Program-made: the position numbers and the translations under genes | The notes under the pieces: generated by a model | The model's database searches: none | What the model saw: only the letters and a program-made list of their open reading frames with translations | Told to the model about the DNA's origin: nothing | Assembly: GCF_002257645.1 (NCBI RefSeq) | Contig: NZ_NQMO01000010.1 | Span: 124,001-188,000, forward strand | Length of the DNA: 64,000 nt | Source of the DNA: Paenibacillus sp. XY044 | Lineage (GTDB): Bacteria > Bacillota > Bacilli > Paenibacillales > Paenibacillaceae | Direction: 5' to 3' | Shown: piece after piece, positions 42,255 through 51,133 of the stretch | How positions within the stretch are numbered: the first letter of the stretch is position 1 | Layout of the letters: each line of letters opens with the position of its first letter

Positions 42255-43196
42255 CTAACTGATCAGCATCAAGATGATCGAGGACAGCGACAGGCAGGCG
42301 CTGAGCAAATAGATGAACACAACCGCCTGCTTCGGGCTCAGCCCCCAGGACAGCAGCCGGTAATGGATCTGGCTTCTGTCGGCTTTGTACACCGGCTTGC
42401 CGTCACGATACCGTTTGATCACGACGTAGATATTATCGAAGATCGGTACGCCAAGCGCCAGCACAGGGACGAGAATGGAAATGACGGTCACCTGCTTGAA
42501 GGCCCCGTCCAGGGCGATAATGCCGAGCATGAACCCGATAAACGTCGCGCCTGCATCCCCCATATAAATTTTGGCGGGCGGTTTGTTGTATCTCAAATAA
42601 CCGAGCGTCACCCCGACCAGAATTACCGCCATAACCGCGGAGTGCGACTGACCTTTGGCAATAGCGACAATAAACAGGGTCAGCGCCGAAATCGCGGCCA
42701 CGCCTCCGGACAGCCCATCCAGTCCGTCCATGAAATTAATGACTGTCGTGACGCCAAAAATCCACAGGATCGTCAGTATAAACTGCAGCCACTCCGGAAA
42801 CACGACCATATGGCCGGTGAACGGAACGGTGACCCCTTCGAACGATATTCCCGAATAGTAGACGATTACCGCGGCGCCCACCTGTACGAGCGTTTTGGGC
42901 AGAGCAGCGAAATCCTTGCCTTTCGTCTTGTACCAGTCATCGATCATGCCGATACCGAGGATGAGCAGCGAGCCGGCGACAATACCGGCCATTTCCTTGT
43001 CCCAGTGTCCGGTGAGAACGATATAGGGAATCATGAAGCCGAGAAAGATGGCGATGCTTGCCAGATGCGGGACAGGTTCCTTATGTATTTTGCGATGGGT
43101 GGGCCGGTCGACAAAATCAACCCGGATCGCAAGCTTTCTTAACGGAGGGATCAAAGCAAGAACGATAACAAGCGACACAATAAATCCAATTACATA
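42255..43196 (-). CDS. tagO: Undecaprenyl-phosphate GlcNAc-1-phosphate transferase (TagO/WecA type)
   Basis: 313 residues from a GTG at 43196, ten bases after GGAGG; the longer frame to 43247 has no ribosome site. Eleven or so membrane helices. Family motifs: DRPTHRKIHKEPVPHLA, the metal-binding GIGMIDDWY, TVINFMDGLDGLSGG and KIYMGDAGATFIGF, plus the His-rich-like loop DRSQIHYRLLSWG. It starts wall teichoic acid or another surface polymer by loading GlcNAc-phosphate on the lipid carrier at the membrane. Confidence 0.92.
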   Translation of the reverse strand, partial: YVIGFIVSLVIVLALIPPLRKLAIRVDFVDRPTHRKIHKEPVPHLASIAIFLGFMIPYIVLTGHWDKEMAGIVAGSLLILGIGMIDDWYKTKGKDFAALPKTLVQVGAAVIVYYSGISFEGVTVPFTGHMVVFPEWLQFILTILWIFGVTTVINFMDGLDGLSGGVAAISALTLFIVAIAKGQSHSAVMAVILVGVTLGYLRYNKPPAKIYMGDAGATFIGFMLGIIALDGAFKQVTVISILVPVLALGVPIFDNIYVVIKRYRDGKPVYKADRSQIHYRLLSWGLSPKQAVVFIYLLSACLSLSSIILMLIS

Positions 43197-43520
43197 CACA
43201 ATAGTCAGGCCTCCAATACTTAGCTTTGCAATGTGCTGTCGTTTCATTCGAAGTCTCGGTCAGGTTTTCGGATACAGTCAGATAGATTGAACTAAAGTAT
43301 TTCATTGACATTCTTGGTAAAGCGGCTCATTAGGCATTTATTTCTTTAGTTCATTCTATATAGATGTAGCATTTGTATTTTTAAATAGAATAATCGCTAT
43401 TTTTGCAAAATACAACGATAAAATATTTAATATTTCCATAACATTCCAATCAACCGCTTTTTACAATTCTAGTAGAGAATAGGTCTATAGCACTTATGCT
43501 AATAGAAGAAGGGTGAGCCG
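43197..43520. other. Divergent region between tagO and the phosphate cluster, no gene
   Basis: A/T-rich. It contains Pho-box-like hexamers near its right end (listed separately). No reading frame with a ribosome site. Confidence 0.6.
43427..43465 (+). promoter_or_regulatory. Pho-box-like array
   Basis: Four hexamers spaced exactly 11 bases apart: TTAATA (43427), ATAACA (43438), ATCAAC (43449) and TTTACA (43460). The PhoP consensus is TT(A/T/C)ACA repeats every 11 bases. Three of the four fit with at most one or two mismatches; the third is poor. The position before the phosphate genes supports the reading. Confidence 0.45.
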
Positions 43521-44972
43521 ATGTTGAAGAAAAATAAGATGTTTCAGGTACTGATGGCCTCTGCGGTTGTAACTTCCGTATTGGCTGGAGGAACGGCAGA
43601 AGCGGCTTCCGCTGCAAAACCATCATCTGCAGGCCAGGCTGCAAAGACAGCATCGTCAAAACTGAAAGCGGCCAAAGTGGAGCTTAGCGTGAACGGCGCG
43701 AATCTCACCGTTAATGCGGTCCAGGTCAACCAAGCATACCTGGTGGCCGTCTCGGACATCGTTAAGGCTTTCGGGGCAAGCGCAAGCGCCGCCAAAGGGA
43801 TCGTTACTTTAAAGGATGCAACCGGTTCCCGCGTCGTCCAGCTGCAGGCAGGAGTAAAGTCCTACAAGGTGAATGGAGAGGCAGCAGCCTTTACAAACGC
43901 CCCCGTGCTTCAGGATGGCAAAACCTACATTGAGCTTCAAACGTTCGTGGAAGCACTGGGTGGGGAATGGATCCTAGGCAGTGGGCAGACGCAGCAGGTA
44001 CTGACGGTTCAAAGACCGGAAGGAAGCTATTCTTCCGTACGCTGGAACGCCCAAGGACAAGTGATTGCCAGCCGTGACGACGCAGAATCCGCGCAAATCG
44101 TCAAGCTGAACCCGTCAAACTACGGCAGCTCGGTAATCTCGACGGATGAATACGCTGCAGAATTGGCGGTGTCCCCGAACGGACAGTGGGGGGCCTATAC
44201 AGATAACGCCGGCCAGCTCTACCTGATGAACCTTATCAGCGGATTGTCGCAAAAACTAGGCTCTGATACCTCCATCAAGACAGATCTGACTTGGTCGGCG
44301 GATAACAGCCGGATTTATTTCATCCAGGGCGATAAACAGGAAAAAATATCTTACATCAACTTAGGCGACGGCAAAGTGACCGAAGTGCTGGCCGACAAAG
44401 TGGAGAACAAATCCGACGTGAGCCTGTCCGCGGACGGAAAAAGATTGGTCTATATCGTCAATGTGACCGGCGTGGCCAGCAGCGATAAGGACAGCACGGA
44501 AGAGTCGCTCAGCATCGACTATTCGGGAGCGGGCCAGCAGCTGTACTCTCTGGATCTGACGGAAAAAGAAGCTAAACCGATTCAGCTAACAACTGGTAAA
44601 GACAATAAATTGTATCCTGTCGTGCTGGATGGCGGCAAAGCGGCTTATTTGAGCGCCGACCCGGATAACACTAGTGCCAATGACGTCATCAAAGTGATCG
44701 GCCCAGACAGCAGCGTTCAGAACATGGCGAGCATTATCGATGTGACGGTCATCGCAGCCGCACCTTCCGGAACACTCTTCGCAGCAGGCATCGCCGCCGA
44801 CGGCAGCACGAAAGTGCTGAAGATCGATAGCGGCAGCCAGGCGCAGGTATACAGCACGCCAGGAACGGTCAGCGAGCTGGCCGTGTCTGCGGACGGCAGC
44901 CGGATCGCGCTGGTCGAAGACGGCAAGATTGTGGTCATCGAGGGCGGAAAGAACATCCAGCTTACCAAATAA
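43521..44972 (+). CDS. Secreted protein with copper-amine-oxidase-like domain and beta-propeller
   Basis: 483 residues. The signal peptide ends near residue 28 (GGTAEA-AS). A copper amine oxidase N-terminal-type (stalk) domain follows (about 50-170: AVQVNQAYLVAVSDIVKAFGA and KTYIELQTFVEALGGEW). A C-terminal TolB/WD40-like propeller (about 175-483) has repeated AVSPNGQWGAYTDN, SLSADGKRLVYIVN and AVSADGSRIALVED blades. Exported, without lipid or sortase anchor. It precedes pstS by 32 bases in the same direction, so it is probably co-expressed with the phosphate transporter. Its role there is unknown. Confidence 0.82.
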   Translation: MLKKNKMFQVLMASAVVTSVLAGGTAEAASAAKPSSAGQAAKTASSKLKAAKVELSVNGANLTVNAVQVNQAYLVAVSDIVKAFGASASAAKGIVTLKDATGSRVVQLQAGVKSYKVNGEAAAFTNAPVLQDGKTYIELQTFVEALGGEWILGSGQTQQVLTVQRPEGSYSSVRWNAQGQVIASRDDAESAQIVKLNPSNYGSSVISTDEYAAELAVSPNGQWGAYTDNAGQLYLMNLISGLSQKLGSDTSIKTDLTWSADNSRIYFIQGDKQEKISYINLGDGKVTEVLADKVENKSDVSLSADGKRLVYIVNVTGVASSDKDSTEESLSIDYSGAGQQLYSLDLTEKEAKPIQLTTGKDNKLYPVVLDGGKAAYLSADPDNTSANDVIKVIGPDSSVQNMASIIDVTVIAAAPSGTLFAAGIAADGSTKVLKIDSGSQAQVYSTPGTVSELAVSADGSRIALVEDGKIVVIEGGKNIQLTK

Positions 44973-45004
44973 TATCGGTTCCTGACCGAAGAGGAGAATG
45001 AACG

Positions 45005-45859
45005 ATGAAAATGTTCAAAAAATTAACGCTGGCTGCCGTAACTTCCCTGGTCGCGGTGACCACTTTGGTCGGCTCCGCAAGCGCCGCATCCGGCATCTCC
45101 GGCAAAATTACGATTAACGGCTCCACGGCGCTTCTTCCGCTTACGCTTCAGGCAGCTAAGGAATTCCAAAAAATCAATCCGAAGGTCAGAATTTCCGCTT
45201 CCGGCAAAGGCTCGGTAACAGGGCCGCAGGCCGTGAAGAAGGGCATTGCCGACATCGGGGCATGCGACTGGGACGCCAGCATGGACGTACCGGGCTTCAA
45301 GGCTTTTGAAGGCCAGGTAGCCAACAAGGTAGCCGTCATTCCTTTTGCGACGGTTACCAACAAAAACGTGAAGGTAAACAACCTGACCACCGAACAGCTG
45401 AAGGGGATTTTCTCCGGCAAAATTACCAACTGGAAAGAAGTCGGCGGCGACAATGCGGACATCGTGGTCATCACGCGCGCCTTCGGCTCCGGCACCCGCG
45501 TCAATTACCAAGCCAAAGCGCTGGCCGGCGGCGACATCGTCAAAAAATCGAAAAACTACAAGGAAGTCGGCTCCAGCGGTGACATGAAGACCGCCGTGGC
45601 CACGACGCCAAATGCCATCGGATACATTGACCTGGTTTACGTAAACAGCGACATTAAGGCACTGAGCTATAACGGCGTGCAGCCGACAACGGACAATGTC
45701 ATTAACGGCAGCTACAAAATTTGGGCATACGGATATTACATGACCAAAGGCCAGCCGACCGGCGCCACCAAAGCGTTTATCGAGTATGTTCAAAGCGCGA
45801 AATTCCAGCAAGGTTCCCTGAAAAAATTGAAATTCATTCCGATTTCCGCCATGCGTTAA
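45005..45859 (+). CDS. pstS: Phosphate-binding protein PstS
   Basis: 284 residues. It captures phosphate for the PstCA channel. Binding motifs: INGSTALLPL after the signal, the KGIADIGACDWDAS segment and RAFGSGTR. The signal peptide ends in a signal peptidase I site (VGSASA-AS) and has no lipobox Cys, unusual for a Gram-positive PstS, which is normally a lipoprotein. GAGGAG precedes the ATG. A perfect hairpin separates it from pstC. Confidence 0.94.
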   Translation: MKMFKKLTLAAVTSLVAVTTLVGSASAASGISGKITINGSTALLPLTLQAAKEFQKINPKVRISASGKGSVTGPQAVKKGIADIGACDWDASMDVPGFKAFEGQVANKVAVIPFATVTNKNVKVNNLTTEQLKGIFSGKITNWKEVGGDNADIVVITRAFGSGTRVNYQAKALAGGDIVKKSKNYKEVGSSGDMKTAVATTPNAIGYIDLVYVNSDIKALSYNGVQPTTDNVINGSYKIWAYGYYMTKGQPTGATKAFIEYVQSAKFQQGSLKKLKFIPISAMR

Positions 45860-45904
45860 GGCAAGTGGATTGTAAGCAATCCAAGCCAAGCCATATTCAT
45901 GATC

Positions 45905-45939
45905 GCGGCCAGCCCTGCATATCCGATGGGGCTGGCCGC
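45905..45939 (+). terminator. pstS-pstC intercistronic hairpin
   Basis: GCGGCCAGCCC and GGGCTGGCCGC form a perfect 11-bp stem with a 13-base loop, followed by TTTATAGG and then the pstC ribosome site. Without a T-run, it probably acts as a processing/stabilising element that raises pstS mRNA relative to pstCA. Confidence 0.65.
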
Positions 45940-45959
45940 TTTATAGGAGGAGAGCCCGT

Positions 45960-46913
45960 TTGAGCATGCCCGTGCAGCAGTACGTGCCCGAGGACCGTCA
46001 GCTGCTGACCCCGCCCGCGAAGCGGCGCAGGTTCAGCCGCAGCGCCAGGGTCCGCTTCACCAACCGGCTGTTTACGTATTATTTTTGGTTCAGCATATTG
46101 GCGCTGTGCCTGGTGTTGGGCCTGGTGATCTTTTTTATCGGCAAAACCGCGCTTTTGACCTTCCGCGAAATATCCTTTGCGGATTTCTTCCTTTCCTTTA
46201 ACTGGACCCCGGAGGAGGAGCATTACGGCGCAGCCGCGTTTATGATCAACACCCTGTCTCTAACGGCGCTTACGCTTGCGCTGGCCGTGCCGGTGTCCGT
46301 CGGGCTGGCGGTGCTGATCGCCGAAATCGCGCCCGGCTGGCTGAAAAACGCCATGCGTCCGATTCTGGACCTGCTGGTCGGGGTTCCTTCCATCGTATAC
46401 GGTTACCTCGGCCTGACGGTACTGATTCCGTTTTTGCGCCGGCTGAGCGGAGAGAACCTGGGCGACGGGCTGCTGGCGGCCGCGCTCGTGCTCGCCCTGA
46501 TGGTACTGCCGACGATATGCCGGATCAGCGACGACGCGATTTCCGCCGTGCCGAAAAAATACCGCGAGGCTGCGTATGCCATGGGCTCCACGCGTCTGCA
46601 GGTCATGATGCGGGTCGTCATTCCAGCCGCCAGCAGAGGCATCATTGCGGCAGTCATCATGGGGATGACCCGGGCGATCGGGGAGACCATGGCGGTGGTC
46701 ATGGTCATCGGCAACACGGCGCAGCTCGCCAAGTCCTTGTTTACGCCGGCTTCGGTTCTAACCAGCAATATCGTGATGCAGATTTCCAACGTGGAGTTTG
46801 ACTCGACCTGGAATTATGCGCTGCACATGATGGCCTTCCTGCTGCTCGTCATCTCTTTTGTCCTGATTCTGTTTATCCGCTATTTGGGTCGCAAAGGGAG
46901 GGAGCAGGCATGA
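45960..46913 (+). CDS. pstC: Phosphate ABC permease PstC
   Basis: 317 residues from a TTG at 45960, eight bases after AGGAGGAG. The first membrane helix is at about 40-65 and five more follow; the ATPase-contact loop is KKYREAAYAMGSTRLQVMMRVVIPAASRG. EISFADFFLSFNWTPEEEHYGAA is typical of PstC. It forms the channel with PstA. Confidence 0.95.
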   Translation: MSMPVQQYVPEDRQLLTPPAKRRRFSRSARVRFTNRLFTYYFWFSILALCLVLGLVIFFIGKTALLTFREISFADFFLSFNWTPEEEHYGAAAFMINTLSLTALTLALAVPVSVGLAVLIAEIAPGWLKNAMRPILDLLVGVPSIVYGYLGLTVLIPFLRRLSGENLGDGLLAAALVLALMVLPTICRISDDAISAVPKKYREAAYAMGSTRLQVMMRVVIPAASRGIIAAVIMGMTRAIGETMAVVMVIGNTAQLAKSLFTPASVLTSNIVMQISNVEFDSTWNYALHMMAFLLLVISFVLILFIRYLGRKGREQA

Positions 46914-47791
46914 GCGAATGGACGCGCACCCGTAAAATGCAAAGATCGCTTGTATACGACCGGCTGGCAACGTATGGGTTCTACGGGCTCGGCATCTTGG
47001 TTCTGCTGCTGATCTTCTGGCTGCTGTTGACCATCCTGGGCAAAGGGCTGCCCGGGCTGAGCCTCGAGTTTTTGATGAAGCTGCCCGAGGACATGGATCC
47101 CGGCGGCGGCATCGGACCGGCGCTGTTTAACTCATTTTATATTTTGATTCTGTCGCTGGTCATTTCCGTCCCGATCGGGGTTGGAGCGGGTATTTATATG
47201 GCGGAGTACGCCCCGGCGAACAAATTTACGGAGGTGCTGCGGATCTGCGTCGAGAGCCTCTCGTCCGTTCCGTCGATCGTATTCGGGATGCTGGGCCTGG
47301 CCATTTTTGCCGAGTACTTTCAAATCGGCCTGACCATTCTCGGCGGGGCGGTTTCCCTGGCATTCCTCAACCTGCCGATGCTGGCCCGGGTGACGGAGGA
47401 AGCGGTGCGGGCGGTGCAGAATGACGTGAAGAACGCGTCCTATGCCCTCGGGATGACCAAATTCCAATGCATCCGGACCGTCGTTATACCGATGGCCATG
47501 CAGGGGATTGTGACGGGCGTCTGCCTCGTGGCGGGCCGGGCATTCGGGGAATCGGCCGTCATCCTGCTGACCGCAGGGCTCAGCACTTCCGGGGAGATGT
47601 GGGACTTCAACCTGTTTTCACCGGGCGAGACGCTGGCCGTGCACCTCTGGTACGTGCAATCGGAAGCGATCGTGGAGGATGCCCGCCAGATCGCCGACAA
47701 GTCGGCCGCGGTGCTGGTCATCGTGGTCCTTCTGATGAACCTGCTGTTCCGCATTCCGCTGTGGATGAGCAACCGGCGTCTGAAGAAATAG
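46910..47791 (+). CDS. pstA: Phosphate ABC permease PstA
   Basis: 293 residues, overlapping the pstC stop as ATGA. Six membrane helices; the ATPase-contact loop is VQNDVKNASYALGMTKFQCIRTVVIPMA. ESLSSVPSIVFGMLGLAIF is characteristic. It is the last gene of the cluster: no pstB or phoU follows, so the ATPase must be encoded elsewhere. Confidence 0.95.
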   Translation: MSEWTRTRKMQRSLVYDRLATYGFYGLGILVLLLIFWLLLTILGKGLPGLSLEFLMKLPEDMDPGGGIGPALFNSFYILILSLVISVPIGVGAGIYMAEYAPANKFTEVLRICVESLSSVPSIVFGMLGLAIFAEYFQIGLTILGGAVSLAFLNLPMLARVTEEAVRAVQNDVKNASYALGMTKFQCIRTVVIPMAMQGIVTGVCLVAGRAFGESAVILLTAGLSTSGEMWDFNLFSPGETLAVHLWYVQSEAIVEDARQIADKSAAVLVIVVLLMNLLFRIPLWMSNRRLKK

Positions 47792-48201
47792 AGCCTTCTA
47801 GAGGTTGTCAAAAAGTCCACTCTTGTTAAGAAAACCAATCGAGGCCAATCAAGGAATAATTGTGTCAAAAATGTGACTTTCTTTAATTCAATCTATCTAA
47901 CACGAAGTAAATCGGAAAGCTGACTTTCGCATCGAATCTTGAATTCAGCCGGGCCTAAGCGGATGCTTACGTAGCATAAACCTCGGTGCTGAAAACCGAC
48001 CTTTTTGCACATGTACTTGGAAGTATTCATACCGAAATAAGCTTTGATATAGAAAATAGGGCTGTCTTCCGGCAGATGATTCTGCCGGCGAGACAGCCCT
48101 TTAAGGTTGACTGAATTTATCAGCTTATTCAGCGACGCTGAACGCTTGGATTGCCGCAAGCCTATGAACCTCGATTGGAGGAAGGTTAGTACATGATTCC
48201 C
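47792..48201. other. Region without a convincing gene after pstA
   Basis: A 410-base stretch where pstB would be expected. The longest frame (47893-48159, minus, 88 residues) has no ribosome site and resembles the leftover of a mobile element or repeat more than a gene. CCAATCGAGG at 47835-47844 recurs inverted as CCTCGATTGG at 48169-48178, bracketing about 344 bases. A hairpin lies at 48058-48100. Confidence 0.5.
48058..48100 (-). terminator. Terminator-like hairpin downstream of the sugar operon
   Basis: AGGGCTGTCT and AGACAGCCCT form the outer stem, with TCCGGCAGA/TCTGCCGGC inside and a TGAT loop. On the minus strand ATTTTCTAT follows, fitting termination of the operon ending at 48202. 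Confidence 0.65.
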
Positions 48202-49020
48202 TTAGCGGCCCGTGATGATATCCAGCTGTGCAGAGGTATCATACACCATTTGATAAGGGTCGGAGCTGTACGGATTGAGCTCGGCCGTAATGGTATCCGT
48301 GTAGCTGATCTCATGCAAAGCCCGCCTTACTTCGCCCCAATTGACGCTGCCTGACAGCAGCGGGACGAAGCCGTTCGGTCCGGCTGCCGGATTGAAGTCC
48401 TTCACGTGGATTTTTCGAATCCGCGCGCCCAACGTCTGGATCCAATGCTCGGGATATCCGAAGAGCAGGACATTTCCAACGTCAAAGTAGGCACCTGCCC
48501 AAGGCGACCCAAGCTCGTCGATATACCGGGCCATTTCCATCGGGGAGAGCAAAAATTTGTTCCAAACGTTCTCAATGCCGATATGAACGCCGTGCTGTTC
48601 GGCCAGCGGAATGAGCTCCTGTAGTTCTTCCTGACTGCGCGTATAGCATTCTTCATAGGTGACGGATGGCGTCACCGCCCCGGGAACGACCAGCACAGTA
48701 TCCATCCCAAGCAGGGATGCGAGCTCCAGCTGCCGGGTGACGATCTCCCGCCCGCCGGCGCGAACATCCGGATCTGCCGCGGACAGGGGAGATTTCCACA
48801 GCATGCCGGTCGACAGGCTGCGCAGCTGAATGTTGTGACGGTCAGCCAGAGCCAGCACGGCCTCAGCCTCCTGGACGGTGGTGTCCATGGTCAGCCCGGT
48901 TCCGCCGGACGGATACAGATTCAGCTCGACGGCATCGTAACCCGCCTGCTCCGCATGAAGAAAAATCATCTCGAGCGGGGTTCCCTCCGGAAAGCCCCAT
49001 TGGTTTATCGACTTCAGCAT
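48202..49020 (-). CDS. Xylose isomerase-like TIM-barrel sugar epimerase/isomerase
   Basis: 272 residues from the ATG at 49020; AAGGGG lies eleven bases upstream. AP endonuclease family 2 fold: YDAVELNLYPSGG, the metal-binding IGIENVWNKFLLSP, GAYFDVGNVLLFGYPEHW and KIHVKDFN, with TAELNPYSS at the end. The family includes inosose dehydratases and ketose 3-epimerases. As the last gene after two Gfo/Idh/MocA oxidoreductases it probably acts on a keto-sugar or inosose intermediate. Confidence 0.87.
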   Translation of the reverse strand: MLKSINQWGFPEGTPLEMIFLHAEQAGYDAVELNLYPSGGTGLTMDTTVQEAEAVLALADRHNIQLRSLSTGMLWKSPLSAADPDVRAGGREIVTRQLELASLLGMDTVLVVPGAVTPSVTYEECYTRSQEELQELIPLAEQHGVHIGIENVWNKFLLSPMEMARYIDELGSPWAGAYFDVGNVLLFGYPEHWIQTLGARIRKIHVKDFNPAAGPNGFVPLLSGSVNWGEVRRALHEISYTDTITAELNPYSSDPYQMVYDTSAQLDIITGR

Positions 49021-49051
49021 CGCTTCATACACCCCTTTGTCAGGTTTAGGT

Positions 49052-50035
49052 TCAAAGCTCTGCAGGCGAAACGGCAGCCAGGCGCTCGGCCGAGCGGTAC
49101 GCGGCCAGGGCCACTTCGAGCGCCTTAAGCCCATCGACGCCCGTCACGTTTGCCTCTGTTTTGCCTTCGGCAATCGAGGCTACAAAATCCCTAACCAGGC
49201 CGAAGTCCATATCGTCGCCCCAGAAATGGTGCCGGTAGCCCCGCTCCTCGCTGTATACGTTCAGCTTCTGCCCGAAGGCGTCGATCGTCAGAGTGCCGGC
49301 CGTTCCGACGATTTCCAGCGTCACGTCGCCCCAGGTCGGGAAGGAAGGATTCCTGGACCAGCTGCAGTCCAGCGTGGCAAAGACGCCGTTATCAAATTCG
49401 ATCGACAGGATCCCGCAGTCATCGATGGGGGAAGCGGACATCAGCTCACCGATTTCCGCATACACCTCTTTCACCTCCGCGCCGGTGAACCAGCGCATGA
49501 TATCGGCGACATGAACGGTGTGGTCAATGACCGCTCCGCCGCCGGACAGGGCGGTGTCGACGAACCATCCGCCCGGATTTTGCCCGCGGTTGGTCCCCTT
49601 CATGGCGAGAATCCGGCCGAGCTTGCCTTCGTCGATCATTTGCTTCGCACGGATGACGGACCGGTTGTACCGCACCGGAAATGCCGTCTGCAGCATGACG
49701 CCGGCGGCTTTGCAGGCCTCGATCATGTCCCGGGCATCCGCGGCATTGGTCGATATGGGCTTTTCGCACAGCACATGCACTCCCGCCTTGGCGGCCGCTA
49801 GGACATGCTCCTTATGGTTCGCGTTTTCCGACGTGACGATGATTCCGCTGAGACCCTGGGACAGAAGTTCGGCATAATCCGCGTAATATATAGTGCCAAA
49901 GATGCCTGCGAACTTTTGGCCCCGCTGTTCATCGGGATCGTAAATGCCGGCAATCTCTACTCCCCCCAATTGAATCAGCGCTTTCACATAACTGTATGCG
50001 TGCATATGGGCAAAACTGACGATGCCGATTTTCAT
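49052..50035 (-). CDS. Gfo/Idh/MocA-family oxidoreductase
   Basis: 327 residues. An N-terminal NAD(P)-binding Rossmann fold begins KIGIVSFAHMHAYSYVKAL, a variant glycine motif in which GxGxxG is replaced. VLCEKPISTNAADARDM holds the conserved EKP, and GGAVIDHTVHVADIMRWFTG the catalytic Asp-His region. It overlaps the upstream oxidoreductase by four bases. It probably oxidises a hydroxyl of a sugar or inositol. The two oxidoreductases differ enough that they likely act at successive steps. Confidence 0.88.
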   Translation of the reverse strand: MKIGIVSFAHMHAYSYVKALIQLGGVEIAGIYDPDEQRGQKFAGIFGTIYYADYAELLSQGLSGIIVTSENANHKEHVLAAAKAGVHVLCEKPISTNAADARDMIEACKAAGVMLQTAFPVRYNRSVIRAKQMIDEGKLGRILAMKGTNRGQNPGGWFVDTALSGGGAVIDHTVHVADIMRWFTGAEVKEVYAEIGELMSASPIDDCGILSIEFDNGVFATLDCSWSRNPSFPTWGDVTLEIVGTAGTLTIDAFGQKLNVYSEERGYRHHFWGDDMDFGLVRDFVASIAEGKTEANVTGVDGLKALEVALAAYRSAERLAAVSPAEL

Positions 50036-51075
50036 GGACCGATCACTCCTTTGCTGTCCGGGCTGCTCAGGTCGCCTGCGCCGGCTCCCAGATGAACCGG
50101 ACGCCCGGTTTCCATCGATTGTAGTGCCGAAAGCGCAATTCGGAGCGCCTCATAGGCGTCTTCCGCAGTCACGATCGGCTCTTCATCCTGCTCAATGCAA
50201 TTCAGGAAATGGCGAAGCTCCTGGTAGTACGGGTTTTCCTCGACTGGGCTTTCCGGAACGGGGACGCCGCCCCCTCCGCCTGCATGGCCGCCGCGCTGAA
50301 AAGACAGCAGCGGTTGATCCCGGGCGCTGTCGTAGCCGATGATCCCTTGCGTGCCAGCCATCTCCAGGTTCATGGAGAAGCCATCATGCGACCAGGTTCC
50401 CTCGACATGGGCGATGACGCCGCTTTGAAAGCGAAGGGTCACGAGCGAATAGTCCAGCTGGGCATGAATCCTCCCATGGAGCCCCTTGGCGTATACGCGT
50501 TCCACTTCGCCGAAGCACCAGCGAAGAAAATCGAAATCGTGGATCATGGCGTCAAGCGTAATGCCGCCGCTGGCCCTGAAATCGCTGTACCAATGCTGCC
50601 AGCCGATCGGATATCCCCCGCCGCGGCCTGCACGGATGACGGCCGGACTGCCGATGACGCCTTCATCCAGCAGCTGCTTGGCATGCGTGTATTCGTGGAA
50701 GAAGCGGAGAACGTGCCCGACGAACAGCCGAACGCCCTGCGACTGGCAGCGGTCGATCATTTCCCTGGCATCGGCCAGGCTGCGCGCCAGCGGCTTCTCG
50801 CAGATGACGTGTTTGCCGTCATCGGCCGCCTGAAGGACATGCTTCTTGTGAAGCGGCGTCGGCAGGCAAACATCGACGACATCGACGCGGTCAAGCGATG
50901 CCATCGCCTCTGCGTAAGAGGTGAACGAAGAGGTGCCGCATGCCGCGGCAAGCCGTTCTCCTTTGCCGGCGTCGGTATCGACGATACCGGCCAAATGCGC
51001 ATTCGGCATATCGGCATAGGCCGAGGCGTGGGTGCTCCCCATCGCCCCGGCGCCTATAACGAGTACGTGAATCAT
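50032..51075 (-). CDS. Gfo/Idh/MocA-family oxidoreductase
   Basis: 347 residues, classic family member. Rossmann motif VLVIGAGAMGSTHASAY, EKP motif in VICEKPLARSLADAREM, and GGITLDAMIHDFDFLRWCFG with the catalytic Asp-His. AAGGAG precedes the ATG. It lies between the permeases and the second oxidoreductase, with a four-base overlap to the latter. Substrate probably a sugar or inositol delivered by the importer. Confidence 0.92.
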   Translation of the reverse strand: MIHVLVIGAGAMGSTHASAYADMPNAHLAGIVDTDAGKGERLAAACGTSSFTSYAEAMASLDRVDVVDVCLPTPLHKKHVLQAADDGKHVICEKPLARSLADAREMIDRCQSQGVRLFVGHVLRFFHEYTHAKQLLDEGVIGSPAVIRAGRGGGYPIGWQHWYSDFRASGGITLDAMIHDFDFLRWCFGEVERVYAKGLHGRIHAQLDYSLVTLRFQSGVIAHVEGTWSHDGFSMNLEMAGTQGIIGYDSARDQPLLSFQRGGHAGGGGGVPVPESPVEENPYYQELRHFLNCIEQDEEPIVTAEDAYEALRIALSALQSMETGRPVHLGAGAGDLSSPDSKGVIGP

Positions 51076-51133
51076 ACGGTTTTCACTCCTTTATGATGGA
51101 CCGGTTACACTTGTAAAAGGTCTATTCGTGTCC

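Noticed and set aside
47893..48159. 88-residue minus-strand frame after pstA
   Set aside because: No ribosome site, no recognisable domain, and it includes the terminator-like hairpin. Better seen as repeat or mobile-element remnant.
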